A stretch of 64,000 bases of DNA from positions 8,127,765 to 8,191,764 of the forward strand of contig NZ_CP022163.1 of NCBI RefSeq assembly GCF_002305855.1. Direction: 5' to 3'. The position numbers and the translations under genes were made by a program. A model generated the notes under the pieces. That model had not been told where the DNA came from, did not search any database, and saw only the letters and a list, made by a program, of their open reading frames with translations. Source of the stretch: Melittangium boletus DSM 14713 (lineage in GTDB: Bacteria; Myxococcota; Myxococcia; Myxococcales; Myxococcaceae). Positions within the stretch are counted from its first letter, which is position 1, and every line of letters begins with the position of its first letter. Shown piece after piece: positions 23,761-31,326 of this stretch.

Positions 23761-23869
23761 AGCAAGGCCCGTGCCCATTCCAGGTTCCGGAGGAGCCTCG
23801 GACGCGCCCGCCACGAAACCCAGTCTGACGTGCCAATGACGCGTCACTGACGTGACAATGCTCCGTCAG
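23761..23869 (-). promoter_or_regulatory. upstream module B: 11-bp tandem repeats, second copy
   Basis: Units at 23826 (TGACGTGCCAA), 23837 (TGACGCGTCAC), 23848 (TGACGTGACAA) and a degenerate one at 23859 (TGCTCCGTCAG). The distance from AGCAAGGCCCGTGCC (23761) to the TGACGTGCCAA unit is 65 bases here and 76 in module A, exactly one repeat unit more. Together with the central palindrome TGACGCGTCA this shows a duplicated control region. Confidence 0.65.
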
Positions 23870-24137
23870 GCCTCGGCCGAGTCTTCTGACGCGGGGAATC
23901 CTTGATGTCTAGGCGGAATGGGGGCCCTGTGGCTCGGCGGCGGGCGGGTGCAGGGATGAGTGAGGAGAAGGCAGGAGCCAGCAAGGTCGTGCGCGGCGCC
24001 GGTGGATGGGTGCGAGCGGACCCCATAGGCTCACCGCGAGCACGGTTGGACCCATGAACAACGGGCTCAAGGATTCGGTGTGTCGATGGACTTCACCAGG
24101 GAGCCCGTGAACTCGTACCGCCTGATGTGACGCTTGC
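23870..24137. other. intergenic stretch, no gene seen
   Basis: About 270 bases between the thioesterase control region and the end of the fibrinogen-like gene. No reading frame with a recognisable family, no clear hairpin with a T tract. Confidence 0.5.
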
Positions 24138-24899
24138 CTACCACTTCACGAAACGGGAGATACGCCTCACGCGGGTGAACTGGCTGCCATCCGAGAAAAG
24201 CCCGATGGAAGAGGCGCTCGTTGAATCGAGATGCGGACCGACCCCTCCGTCGTAGATGTTGGCATCGCCATCGGATCCGAGACTGTAGCCCCAGCAGGCG
24301 GCGTAGTGTTGGGTGACGTAGCCATAATTCGTGGCGCAACTCCCACCGGGCCAAAGATCACCGTCGAAATCGGGGGCAGCCCAACCGCCCGCGAATTGCC
24401 CCCCGTAGATGTACGGGTTACCAGAGATGTACCGGGGAGAAATGAAGCGCATCGAGTAAGGGTCAATGCCGCTCGCTTCCGCCAAAAGGGCGACGACGCT
24501 CTTGCCTCTCAAATCCTCGATGACATCCAGGTACATCCGGCCATATGGATAGAGGCTCCCATCGTAGAAGAGCGTCTCGATGCGCGGGTGCCCGCGCCGT
24601 CCGAATCGTTCCCCATGCGGGATGTTCCAGAACTCCGTGGTGTTGACACCCAGGAGGCTGTTGTAGACGAGCGTCCAACCGCCGCCCTGGGTCTCCATGT
24701 CGCAGTAGGCCGTGCGGGGCGTGCTCCCCGCGGGTTGAATCCAGTAAGTCCCCGACAACGCCACGCCCGCGTTTTGAAGCGCCTGGCAATTCTCTCGTGC
24801 CGTCACGGGGGTCGTCCCGGGCGTGGCATTCTGGGCCAGGGCTGGCACTGCGGAACAGGACAGCAGGACACCGAACAGCAACGGTTTGGAAGCGTTCAT
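24138..24899 (-). CDS. secreted fibrinogen-like (FReD) domain protein
   Basis: 253 residues; start MNASKPLLFGVLLSCSAVPA with GGAGACAAG before it gives a signal peptide cut after ALAQ. The mature protein opens ENCQALQNAGVALSGTYWIQ then RTAYCDMETQGGGWTLVYNS, the hallmark of fibrinogen-related domains (Cys pair around Tyr-Cys-Asp...Gly-Gly-Gly-Trp-Thr-Leu). Later segments include YGYVTQHYAACWGYSLGSDG, with Asp/Asn groups that could bind calcium, and a C-terminal RRISRFVKW in place of the usual Met-Lys-Ile-Arg-Pro. Animal FReDs bind sugars or N-acetyl groups; bacterial ones are exported and unstudied. A role in prey or self-surface binding is inference. Confidence 0.83.
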   Translation of the reverse strand: MNASKPLLFGVLLSCSAVPALAQNATPGTTPVTARENCQALQNAGVALSGTYWIQPAGSTPRTAYCDMETQGGGWTLVYNSLLGVNTTEFWNIPHGERFGRRGHPRIETLFYDGSLYPYGRMYLDVIEDLRGKSVVALLAEASGIDPYSMRFISPRYISGNPYIYGGQFAGGWAAPDFDGDLWPGGSCATNYGYVTQHYAACWGYSLGSDGDANIYDGGVGPHLDSTSASSIGLFSDGSQFTRVRRISRFVKW

Positions 24900-25066
24900 C
24901 TTGTCTCCAGGATTCACCTGTTGCGAATCCCTCCACACTACGAGACCCATCTCTTTCACACCAGTTTCATGGCACATCCCCCTGTTCGGGTTCGGCGAAG
25001 AGAAAGCGAGTACCGCCACCGGACCGCACCCAGCACCGCCACGCCGTGCTTGCCACGTGAAGGCGG

Positions 25067-25390
25067 ATGGACGTGGTGGTGCGAGCGGGGGCCACGGTGA
25101 AGGCCGTGATGGTGATACGCGGCAGTGTGACCGTGGAGAGCGGGGCGCGAGTGGAGGGGAATGTGGTCGCGCTCAAGGGAGATGTGCATGTCGCCGATGG
25201 AGCCATCCTCAAAGGCCGTGCATCCGCCCTGAGCGGGCGGGTTCACGCCGCCTCGGGTGCGAGGATCCTCGGCGAAAAGCCCGAGCTGTTCACCCGAGTC
25301 CATGAGGAGGACGTCCTGCGCGCCCTCTGGGGTCACATCCTCTCGGACAAAGACCCCGGCTATTGTGAGCCGCGCATCATCGGAGACTGA
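25067..25390 (+). CDS. bactofilin-like beta-helix protein, probably truncated
   Basis: 107 residues. Short beta-helix rungs repeat about every 6-10 residues (SVTVESGARVEGNVVALKGD, VHVADGAILKGRASALSG), as in polymer-forming cytoskeletal proteins. An in-frame stop 9 bases before the ATG fixes the start; there is no signal peptide or N-terminal arm, and bactofilins usually exceed 120 residues, so the N-terminus may have been lost. The C-terminal 40 residues (VHEEDVLRALWGHILSDKDP) are not beta-helical. Confidence 0.55.
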   Translation: MDVVVRAGATVKAVMVIRGSVTVESGARVEGNVVALKGDVHVADGAILKGRASALSGRVHAASGARILGEKPELFTRVHEEDVLRALWGHILSDKDPGYCEPRIIGD

Positions 25391-25401
25391 CGAACTTCAC
25401 C

Positions 25402-26160
25402 TCACGGCAGGATGGAGGTGGGCTCGGGATCCTCGGGCTTCACAGGCATGTAGCACTTGCCCTGGTGCTCGGCGGTCCCCCGAGGGCAGGGGGCGTTCCG
25501 AGTGTGCTGGACCCAGCAGCCGCCCCGGATCTCGACCTCGGTGCCCTCGAAACAGGGAGGTTTACGCTGTCCCTTGAAGGGCTTCTCCGGCATCGGATAG
25601 GCGATGGCGGGAGACTGGTCGCTCTTGCCAGTGAGGAAGGGCGTGGGCTCCGCTGGAAGGAATGGAACCTTCCCAGGGTTCGCGGGCCTCGCGTGGGTGG
25701 GCTCGGACGCTCCCGGCCAGAGCATCAGCGCGAGCCCCGCCATGAGCACGAGCCCCGCCCCAGCCAGGCCCCAGATCAACGTCCGGTGAGGTGGACCTGC
25801 GGGAGTCTTTCGCGAGAAGGGCATCTGGGCGCCCCCCCGCGCATCGAGACTGGCCAGGGCGCCCGATACGCGGATGGAACCCAGGGTGAGTTCGTGTGTG
25901 GTTAGCGCCGGAGCGTGGGACGAGGGCTCGGCATCCACGACGAGCACTCCGGGGTCCGGGAAATGGGTGGTTCGCAAGCTCCACGGCGTGGACAGACCCC
26001 AGTCCTCACCACTCGGCGGAATCACCGCCAGCGCGGGCTCTCCCGTCTCGAGGTGGTGAGCCTCATGAAGTCGGCATTCGTCCTCGGGGACGTCCGGGTA
26101 ACGCTCGCCGATCCGATAGGGGCCGATGCACTGCCCCTTCCATTCCCTCATGTCGCTCAT
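25402..26160 (-). CDS. membrane protein with a vestigial kinase-type N-terminus and Cys-rich end
   Basis: 252 residues. GPYRIGERYPDVPEDECRLH followed by ETGEPALAVIPP resembles the first strands of a myxobacterial Ser/Thr kinase N-lobe (YRIGERLG...AxHxETGxPALV), but no catalytic loop follows. A single membrane span lies near residues 128-150 (IWGLAGAGLVLMAGLALMLW). The outer part ends with a Cys-rich motif: PPCFEGTEVEIRGGCW, APCPRGTAEHQGKCYMPV, a tail I associate with receptor kinases of this group. It is most simply a kinase that has lost its catalytic core by deletion, or an independent sensor built from the same ends. Its 3' end faces the bactofilin-like gene. Confidence 0.6.
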   Translation of the reverse strand: MSDMREWKGQCIGPYRIGERYPDVPEDECRLHEAHHLETGEPALAVIPPSGEDWGLSTPWSLRTTHFPDPGVLVVDAEPSSHAPALTTHELTLGSIRVSGALASLDARGGAQMPFSRKTPAGPPHRTLIWGLAGAGLVLMAGLALMLWPGASEPTHARPANPGKVPFLPAEPTPFLTGKSDQSPAIAYPMPEKPFKGQRKPPCFEGTEVEIRGGCWVQHTRNAPCPRGTAEHQGKCYMPVKPEDPEPTSILP

Positions 26161-26779
26161 GTTCGTACCTCCGGCCTCCGCCGCTTCCTACTCCGGATGT
26201 CGGGAGGTTGTACAGACCCCAAAGGTCACAAAGAGGTCTCGCACCCGCACCAAGCGACAGAAGCGCCACGTCCAGAGGAAAGTGTCCTTCCTGTTTTGGC
26301 CAAGCAAGGACAAACTCAGGGCTGTATGCCAAGAGACTCCGGAGGGACGAGCGCTTGCTGATGTCCTCATGCGAGTGCAATCGCATCCCAACAGCCGCAT
26401 CGACGAACTGTTGCCGGTAGCGTGGAAGCGTCTGCGCACGGCCGACACTTCCTGAACTTGCCTCGACGACTCTCGCTCCAAGTTCTTCAGCTGCACCGCT
26501 CGCGACTTTCGCCGAGCACGGCACCCGTCCGCCTTCAAGCTGCTGCCATCACGTCGAACTCCGGACGGGTACCCCCACCTTGAAAGTCACATCATCCACC
26601 TAACTTAGATTAGCCTGCAAGCGAAATCTGTTATCCAGGCAATTCTGAGCCTGATCCGCTTTTGTGGCTCTCCCGCACATTATGTGCTCGAGGCGCGTGA
26701 AACTGCCTCCCCAGATGAGGTTTGCGAGCGGGCAAGCGGGGGTAACAGCAGGCAGCGAGAGTGACGCGTACAACCCGCG
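26161..26779. other. decayed mobile DNA, no intact gene
   Basis: Lower-GC stretch with one recognisable scrap (IS66 tail, 26348-26455). The bases GGCTCTCCCGCACATT at about 26666 look like the outer end of an ISL3 element whose transposase remnant starts at 26780. Nothing else identifiable. Confidence 0.5.
26348..26455 (+). pseudogene. IS66-family transposase, C-terminal scrap
   Basis: About 35 codons read ALADVLMRVQSHPNSRIDEL and LLPVAWKRL and then a stop, the standard C-terminus of IS66 TnpC (Y-L-x-D-V-L-x-R-V-x-T-H-P-x-x-R-I-D-E-L-L-P-x-x-W). The upstream frame carries no transposase sequence. Confidence 0.6.
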
Positions 26780-27420
26780 ATGAGCGAGTTGTACCCGATT
26801 CCCGGTTGCCGGGTGGAGCGAGTCGTGCGTGGGGCGTCCACGCGAGCTGTGCTCGTCGTGCGAGCTAAACGTCGAGGAGCGCAGTGCCCCTCCTGCGAAG
26901 AGCACAGCGAAACGCCGCACAGCACCTATGTCCGACGGCCAGCCGACCTGCCCACCGCGGGCCGCTCGGTTCAGCTCGAGCTGCATGTGCGTCGCTTCCG
27001 CTGTCGCAATGCGAGGTGCGCGCGCCGCACGTTCTCCGAACGCCTGCCCGACTTGCTCGCTCCGAGTGCCCGGCGCACGCGCCGACTCGCGCGGGCCCAA
27101 TGTTCGGTGGGCATGACGGCCGGATCTGAAGCCGGTGCCAGGCTGCTGGTGCCCCTGGCCATGCCGACGAGTCCCGACACGCTCCTGCGACTCATGCACC
27201 GCACCCCACTGCCTCCGTCCACTCCACCCGGGTGCTCGGTGTGGATGACTGGGCCTGGCGTAAAGGACGCACCTACGGCTCCCTCCTGGTTGATTTGGAG
27301 GCGCATCGTGTCGTCGACTTGCTCCCCGACCGGTCCGCTCCCACGCTGACTTCCTGGCTCCGGAGCCATCCTGGCGTCGAAGTGGTGACGACAGCACCCT
27401 CGACGGAGTATGCGCGCGCA
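26780..27420 (+). pseudogene. ISL3-family transposase remnant, frameshifted and truncated
   Basis: The first part holds the ISL3 zinc-finger region: AQCPSCEEHSETPHSTYVRR and FRCRNARCARRTFSERLPDL (Cys-x2-Cys and Cys-x4-Cys). Near 27225 the reading frame must shift to continue as RVLGVDDWAWRKGRTYGSLL and VVDLLPDRSAPTLTSWLRSH, the start of the catalytic domain with the first Asp. The match fades after STEYARA. The rest of the catalytic domain, including the other acidic residues, is missing. Confidence 0.78.
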
Positions 27421-27508
27421 ACCATGCCATCTTGTCCGCCTCCTTGCCTCGGGCGGACATGCTCACCTCTCGGCCCTCTCGTCACGACGGGCTCCGGCGA
27501 GGACTTAC

Positions 27509-27672
27509 CGCTCGCCGGGCGATGCGCTGCTCGGTGCGTCCATCTCGCACCAGTCTCTCCAGGTAGGAGGTCTCTTCTGGCGAGAGGCGGATGAGTCGCG
27601 GAGGACGTCTTCTCATCCACCAGAGCTATTCATCCCCCGCGACTATGTCCAATAACTTCGTTTACAGTCCAC
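27509..27672 (-). pseudogene. end fragment of a second IS630-type element
   Basis: Thirty-six codons from an ATG at 27616 (MRRRPPRLIRLSPEETSYLE, RLVRDGRTEQRIARRA) match the first codons of the intact element's transposase (MRRRPPHLLHLSPGEVAYLK, TLVEDGRTEQRVARRA) and then stop abruptly at 27509. The 32 bases at 27641-27672 are a diverged copy of the intact element's terminal repeat. It points the opposite way to the intact element and touches it across a shared TA dinucleotide. Confidence 0.72.
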
Positions 27673-27674
27673 TA

Positions 27675-28906
27675 GTGGAGTGTCCGACAAGTTTTTCAAC
27701 ATAGTCGAGACCAGGGGGCTGGTTGGGAGGAGGATGAGACTGGGTAAGTTGGGTGGATGAGGAGACGACCGCCGCACCTCCTCCACCTCTCGCCTGGGGA
27801 AGTGGCCTACCTCAAGACGCTGGTGGAGGACGGACGTACCGAGCAGCGCGTCGCGCGCCGAGCGCGCGTCCTGCTGGCCATGACTGACCCGGACACCGTC
27901 GTGTCGGAGTTGGCCGACAGGCTTGAGCTGGAGCGCACCACCATTTGGCACTTGTGCCGTCGCTACGAAGCGTACGGTGTCGATGTCGTGCTGGATGCGC
28001 CCCGCTCCGGCCGTCCGCGGGAGCTTTCCCCCCCTGCAACGAGTAGAGGTGGAACAGTTGGCGTGTTGTGAGCCGGCGGGCGTGGGCTTGCAGATGATGC
28101 ACTGGTCCACCCGGAGCCTGGCCCTGGTGGCACGCCGACGGGGTATTGCCCCGACCCTCTCCCACTCCACGGTGGCGCTCATCCTGCGCGAGGCTGACTT
28201 GCAGCCTCACCGCACGCGTTACTGGAAGACACCCACCCTGGACGACACCTTCCGTCACAAAGCGGCCCAGGTGCTGTGGTGCTACGAGCAGGCGCGGCAG
28301 CTGGCCCAGAGGAACGAAGTGGTGGTGTGCGTGGACGAGAAGCCCAACATCCAGGTGCTGCACGGTGAGCAGCCCGTGCGGCCCATGCAACCCGGCCTCA
28401 TCGAACGCCGGGAGTTCGAGTACGTGCGGCGTGGCACGGTGAACCTCCTGGTCAAGCTCGTGGTGCACTCCGGCCGCATGCGCAGCTGGCACCTGGAGAG
28501 AAACAACGGGGAGTGCTTGCGCGCCGTACTGCCGCGGCTACTTGGGGACCATCGCGACGCCAGGCGCATCCACCTCATCTGGGACAACGCCCCCAGTCAC
28601 ACCGCCGGGCAGACGCACGACTTCCTCCGCACTCACTACCCGCACGTCCGGGTGCTTTTCACTCCAGCCCACGCCTCCTGGCTCAACCAGGCGGAGTTGC
28701 TGCTACGCGCCTTCGCCGAGCGCTACCTGCGACGCGGGGACTGGGCCAGCCGTGACGAGTTCGTCGAGCACCTCGACGCCAGCTGGCCCGAGTACAACCG
28801 CTTCTACGCCCACCCCTTCACCTGGTCCTGGACTCGCGCCAAGATGCACTCGTGGGTGGACCGCCACCTGTCCTGACTATGTTGAAAAACTTGTCGGACA
28901 CTCCAC
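27675..28906 (+). mobile_element. IS630-family insertion sequence, complete (1232 bp)
   Basis: Perfect 32-bp terminal inverted repeats at 27675-27706 and 28875-28906 (outer ends GTGGAGTGTCCGACAAG) flanked on both sides by TA (27673-27674 and 28907-28908), the target duplication typical of IS630/Tc1-mariner elements. One transposase reading path fills the interior. Identical ends suggest recent movement. It sits inside the istB gene of an IS21 remnant on one side and against an older IS630 end on the other. Confidence 0.93.
27757..28876 (+). CDS. IS630 transposase in two overlapping frames
   Basis: The first frame (27757-28071) encodes the helix-turn-helix part: MRRRPPHLLHLSPGEVAYLK, TVVSELADRLELERTTIWHL. 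The second (closing at 28876) carries the DDE core: VVVCVDEKPNIQVL (first Asp), IHLIWDNAPSHTAGQTHDFL (second Asp) and TPAHASWLNQAELLLRAFAE (Glu). The frames join at a run of seven C after TTT near 28026-28032, where a +1 step restores one protein. Either the element uses programmed frameshifting, known in this family, or one C was gained in the run and the gene is dead. The intact ends favour the former. Confidence 0.83.
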
Positions 28907-28908
28907 TA

Positions 28909-29748
28909 GGTTGCTCGTAATCAGCACGCTCCTGCGCTCGTGTCGCTGGGCCAGGAAGGTAAACAGCACCTCCATCTCCTCCCTGTCCTGTTGGATGTAG
29001 CCGATGTCGTCGATGATGACGGCGTCATACCCGTCCAGTCGCCGCAGCTCCTTCGTCAGCAGGAGGCTCTTCTTGGCCAGGAGCAGTCGCTGCTCCAGCA
29101 GCACCACCGGTACGAGGAGCACCTCGTAGCCGCGCCGCACCAGCTCGTGGCCGATGGCGCTCACCGTGCGTCTTGCCTCGCCCCGGCAGTCCGAAGGCCA
29201 GCACGTTCTCCGCGCGCTCGACGAAGCCGCCCTCGCATAGGACCGATAGCTGACGGCGCACCTTGGTCGGCGGCTCCTCCTGCTCGAGCGTGGAGAGTGT
29301 CTTGTCCGTGGACAGCCTTGAGGCCTTGAGCAGCCGCTCAATGCGTCGGCACCGGCGCTGCGGACATGTCTAGCCCGCCTGCCCGGCTCCTCGAAGAGCG
29401 TCTTGGTCTCCAGCTTCGGCGCCTCCTTCAGCCTCTCGGCCAGGCTGGCCCACTGCTCCTCGAAGGGGTCCTCCCTTGTCCTCCAGGTGCGCTCCTGCTC
29501 AAGCCCCGAGGGGAACTTCCCCTCCTTCACGTACTTGCGGGCCGTCTTGCGGTCCATGCCCGCCTGGGCCGCCGCCATCCCCAGGCCACCGTGCTTCGCC
29601 ATCTCTTCCATCAGCTTCCTCTCCTGGGCATCCGTCGTCCTCACTCGCTCATCCGAACCTTCGGAGTCACCGGGTTTCTACCGACGGCTGCCGTCACTTG
29701 TAGATGGGGAGGTGTAGTTGTCGTTGCTGGGGAGGTGTAGTTGTCGCT
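28909..29748 (-). pseudogene. IS21-family element remnant (istA N-terminus fused to istB)
   Basis: From 29644 leftwards: MRTTDAQERKLMEEMAKHGG, AQAGMDRKTARKYVKEGKF and APKLETKTLFEE are the N-terminus of IstA. After about 90 codons the sequence passes, through an internal deletion, into IstB: a frame with RRQLSVLCEGGFVERAENVL and Walker A AFGLPGRGKTH, then after a frameshift near 29170 IGHELVRRGYEVLLVPVVLL, YDAVIIDDIGYIQQDREEME (Walker B) and SVLITSNL, where the IS630 element cuts it. Most of istA, and istB beyond this point, are gone. Confidence 0.8.
29706..29746. repeat. direct repeat at the IS21 remnant end
   Basis: The 18-mer GGGGAGGTGTAGTTGTCG occurs at 29706 and 29729 (23-base period), just outside the istA start. 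Repeated transposase-binding sites near the ends are usual for IS21 elements. Confidence 0.7.
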
Positions 29749-29750
29749 GA

Positions 29751-29834
29751 GCAGTGAGCAGCGAGGCCCACAAGGCCGCGCTGCTGGAGGAAGACGACAC
29801 CTTTGATATCGTCGTCACAGGGTGCACACGATGA
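29751..29834 (+). pseudogene. DUF6310-like protein, C-terminal tail only
   Basis: The frame reads VSSEAHKAALLEEDDTFDIV and VTGCTR and a stop that overlaps the next start (ATGA). The ending resembles DUF6310 proteins of myxobacteria, which are often followed by a DUF5953 gene as here. An in-frame stop at 29748 and the IS21 end show the rest was lost when the mobile elements arrived. Family name from memory. Confidence 0.45.
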
Positions 29835-30587
29835 CCACTCGGGCTCGCCTCCATCTGCACATCTTCGCGCCAGAGCTCACCGGCGACGACGGGCGCCCGC
29901 TCGCTGCCGTTGAAGGCATGGAGCGGGCACTCCCCGGCATGTGGTTGGCGTGGCGGATCTCGGAAGAGGGAAGGCCCATCGCGCTTCCGCGGCGCGCGGT
30001 GTGGCTGGCTGAGACGGCCGCGTGCGGCGAGTTCGGGTTGCTGTACAATGGGGACGATCGCTACCCGGTGACAATGGATGGGCGGCGGGAGCGTGCGAGT
30101 GACAGTCCAGGGGGAGAGCCGCTGCCGCTGGTCCACGCGAAGCTGCCGCAGGATGCGGCCGTTGTTGCCGCGGCAGCGGACATGTTGGAGCACGTCGCGG
30201 AGGGCGTACGTGCCCGGTGAGGCGTCATGGCGCCCGGGCCCGTGAGGTTGGTCATCGCGGCTCAGACAGGTCCGAAGCTGGGGGGGGCCGGAAAGACCAC
30301 CTCATGGGCTGCTGACGCTCAAGCTCCCATGGAACATCCGCTCGCCCACGGTTCCCAGGTATCTTGGGTGGATCAACTACTGGTCCGCGGCCGCTGCGGA
30401 GGTCATCGGCTTTCCGGACCCCTCCCGCGATGCCGAGTTGTTGGCGCGGGCCCGGCGGACGGCGTCGGGCGGGTGGGTGGTGAGGCTCACCGATACGCCG
30501 CTCGACCTGGACAACCCCACCCACCTGGAGGCGCTCAAATGGGCCTACGAGCGATTCCCGGAGATCGGTGGGCGTGCAGAGGCGTGA
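29831..30587 (+). pseudogene. DUF5953-like protein, broken by one stop and one frameshift
   Basis: The first frame reads MTTRARLHLHIFAPELTGDD, MERALPGMWLAWRISEEGRP, LLYNGDDRYPVTMDGR and AAAADMLEHVAEGVRAR, then TGA at 30218 where TGG is expected. The same frame continues (PVRLVIAAQTGPKL) to an eight-G run at 30280-30287, where a +1 change opens the true continuation: PRYLGWINYWSAAAAEVIGF, DAELLARARRTASGGWVVRL and AYERFPEIGGRAEA. Joined, this is about 250 residues, the family length as I recall it. Function of the family is unknown. Both lesions lie next to the mobile-element cluster. Confidence 0.7.
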
Positions 30588-30765
30588 CGTGGCTGCGATG
30601 GAGGGCACGCGCCCATGAGTGAGAACGACTCGGCCACAGCGTCCTGGCGTGCGATGCGCCGAGGGTGCTCCGTTGTCGATACACCGGCACGTCCATGCCC
30701 GGGACCTGTCCTTCTCCGAATAATGAGCTATCCTGGTATAAGCTGCTCAAGAGGGGAGAGAGGAC

Positions 30766-31290
30766 ATGACGACAGCGACCGAAAGCACGCCAGAGAGGAA
30801 GATCGAGCCCGCGCTCAAGCTCAACTTCTACAGCCACGCGACGCTGGATTGCCGCGACATCCAGCGCACCCGGAAGTTCTTCCAGGAGTTCCTCGGCTTC
30901 GAGACCGTTCAGATGGCGGACATGGCGTTCTGGGCTCGACTCGGCGGCGATCAGATCATCGTGGTCGTGCAGAGTCCGGCCCGCAAGGAGAACATGCCCT
31001 TCCTCAACCACAACGGGCTCGACGTTGGCACCGAGGCCGAGGTCGATGCCGCCTATGCGGTGGTGAAGCGCGACGCGGAGAAGTGGGGCCTGAAGAAGAT
31101 CACCCGGCCGGTCGTCCAGCACGGCACCTATTGCTTCTACTTCTGGGACATGGACGACAACGCCTGGGAAATCCTGGCCAACCCCCAGGGTGGCTACTCC
31201 TGGGGCTTCAAACTCGGCGACCAGGAAGGCGCGGGTCACATGAGCCGCGACTTCAAGCGCCCTCCATCGACCCTGGGCAAGGGAGAGTAG
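30766..31290 (+). CDS. VOC (glyoxalase/bleomycin resistance/dioxygenase) family protein
   Basis: 174 residues, complete two-module VOC fold: LNFYSHATLDCRDIQRTRKF, FFQEFLGFETVQMADMAFWA (module 1) and HNGLDVGTEAEVDAAYAVVK, QHGTYCFYFWDMDDNAWEIL (module 2). The first-module metal-type His is in YSHATL; the usual Glu is at WEIL. VOC proteins bind a divalent metal and act on small carbonyl, aromatic or drug-like substrates. A GAGAGG box precedes the ATG. Standalone gene; substrate unknown. Confidence 0.85.
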   Translation: MTTATESTPERKIEPALKLNFYSHATLDCRDIQRTRKFFQEFLGFETVQMADMAFWARLGGDQIIVVVQSPARKENMPFLNHNGLDVGTEAEVDAAYAVVKRDAEKWGLKKITRPVVQHGTYCFYFWDMDDNAWEILANPQGGYSWGFKLGDQEGAGHMSRDFKRPPSTLGKGE

Positions 31291-31304
31291 GGGCACCGCC
31301 CCAT

Positions 31305-31326
31305 GCCCGGGTGCGAACACCCGGGC
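31305..31326. terminator. bidirectional terminator hairpin
   Basis: Perfect 9-bp stem GCCCGGGTG / CACCCGGGC closing a CGAA tetraloop, placed exactly between the convergent VOC gene and the giant kinase gene. Confidence 0.65.
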
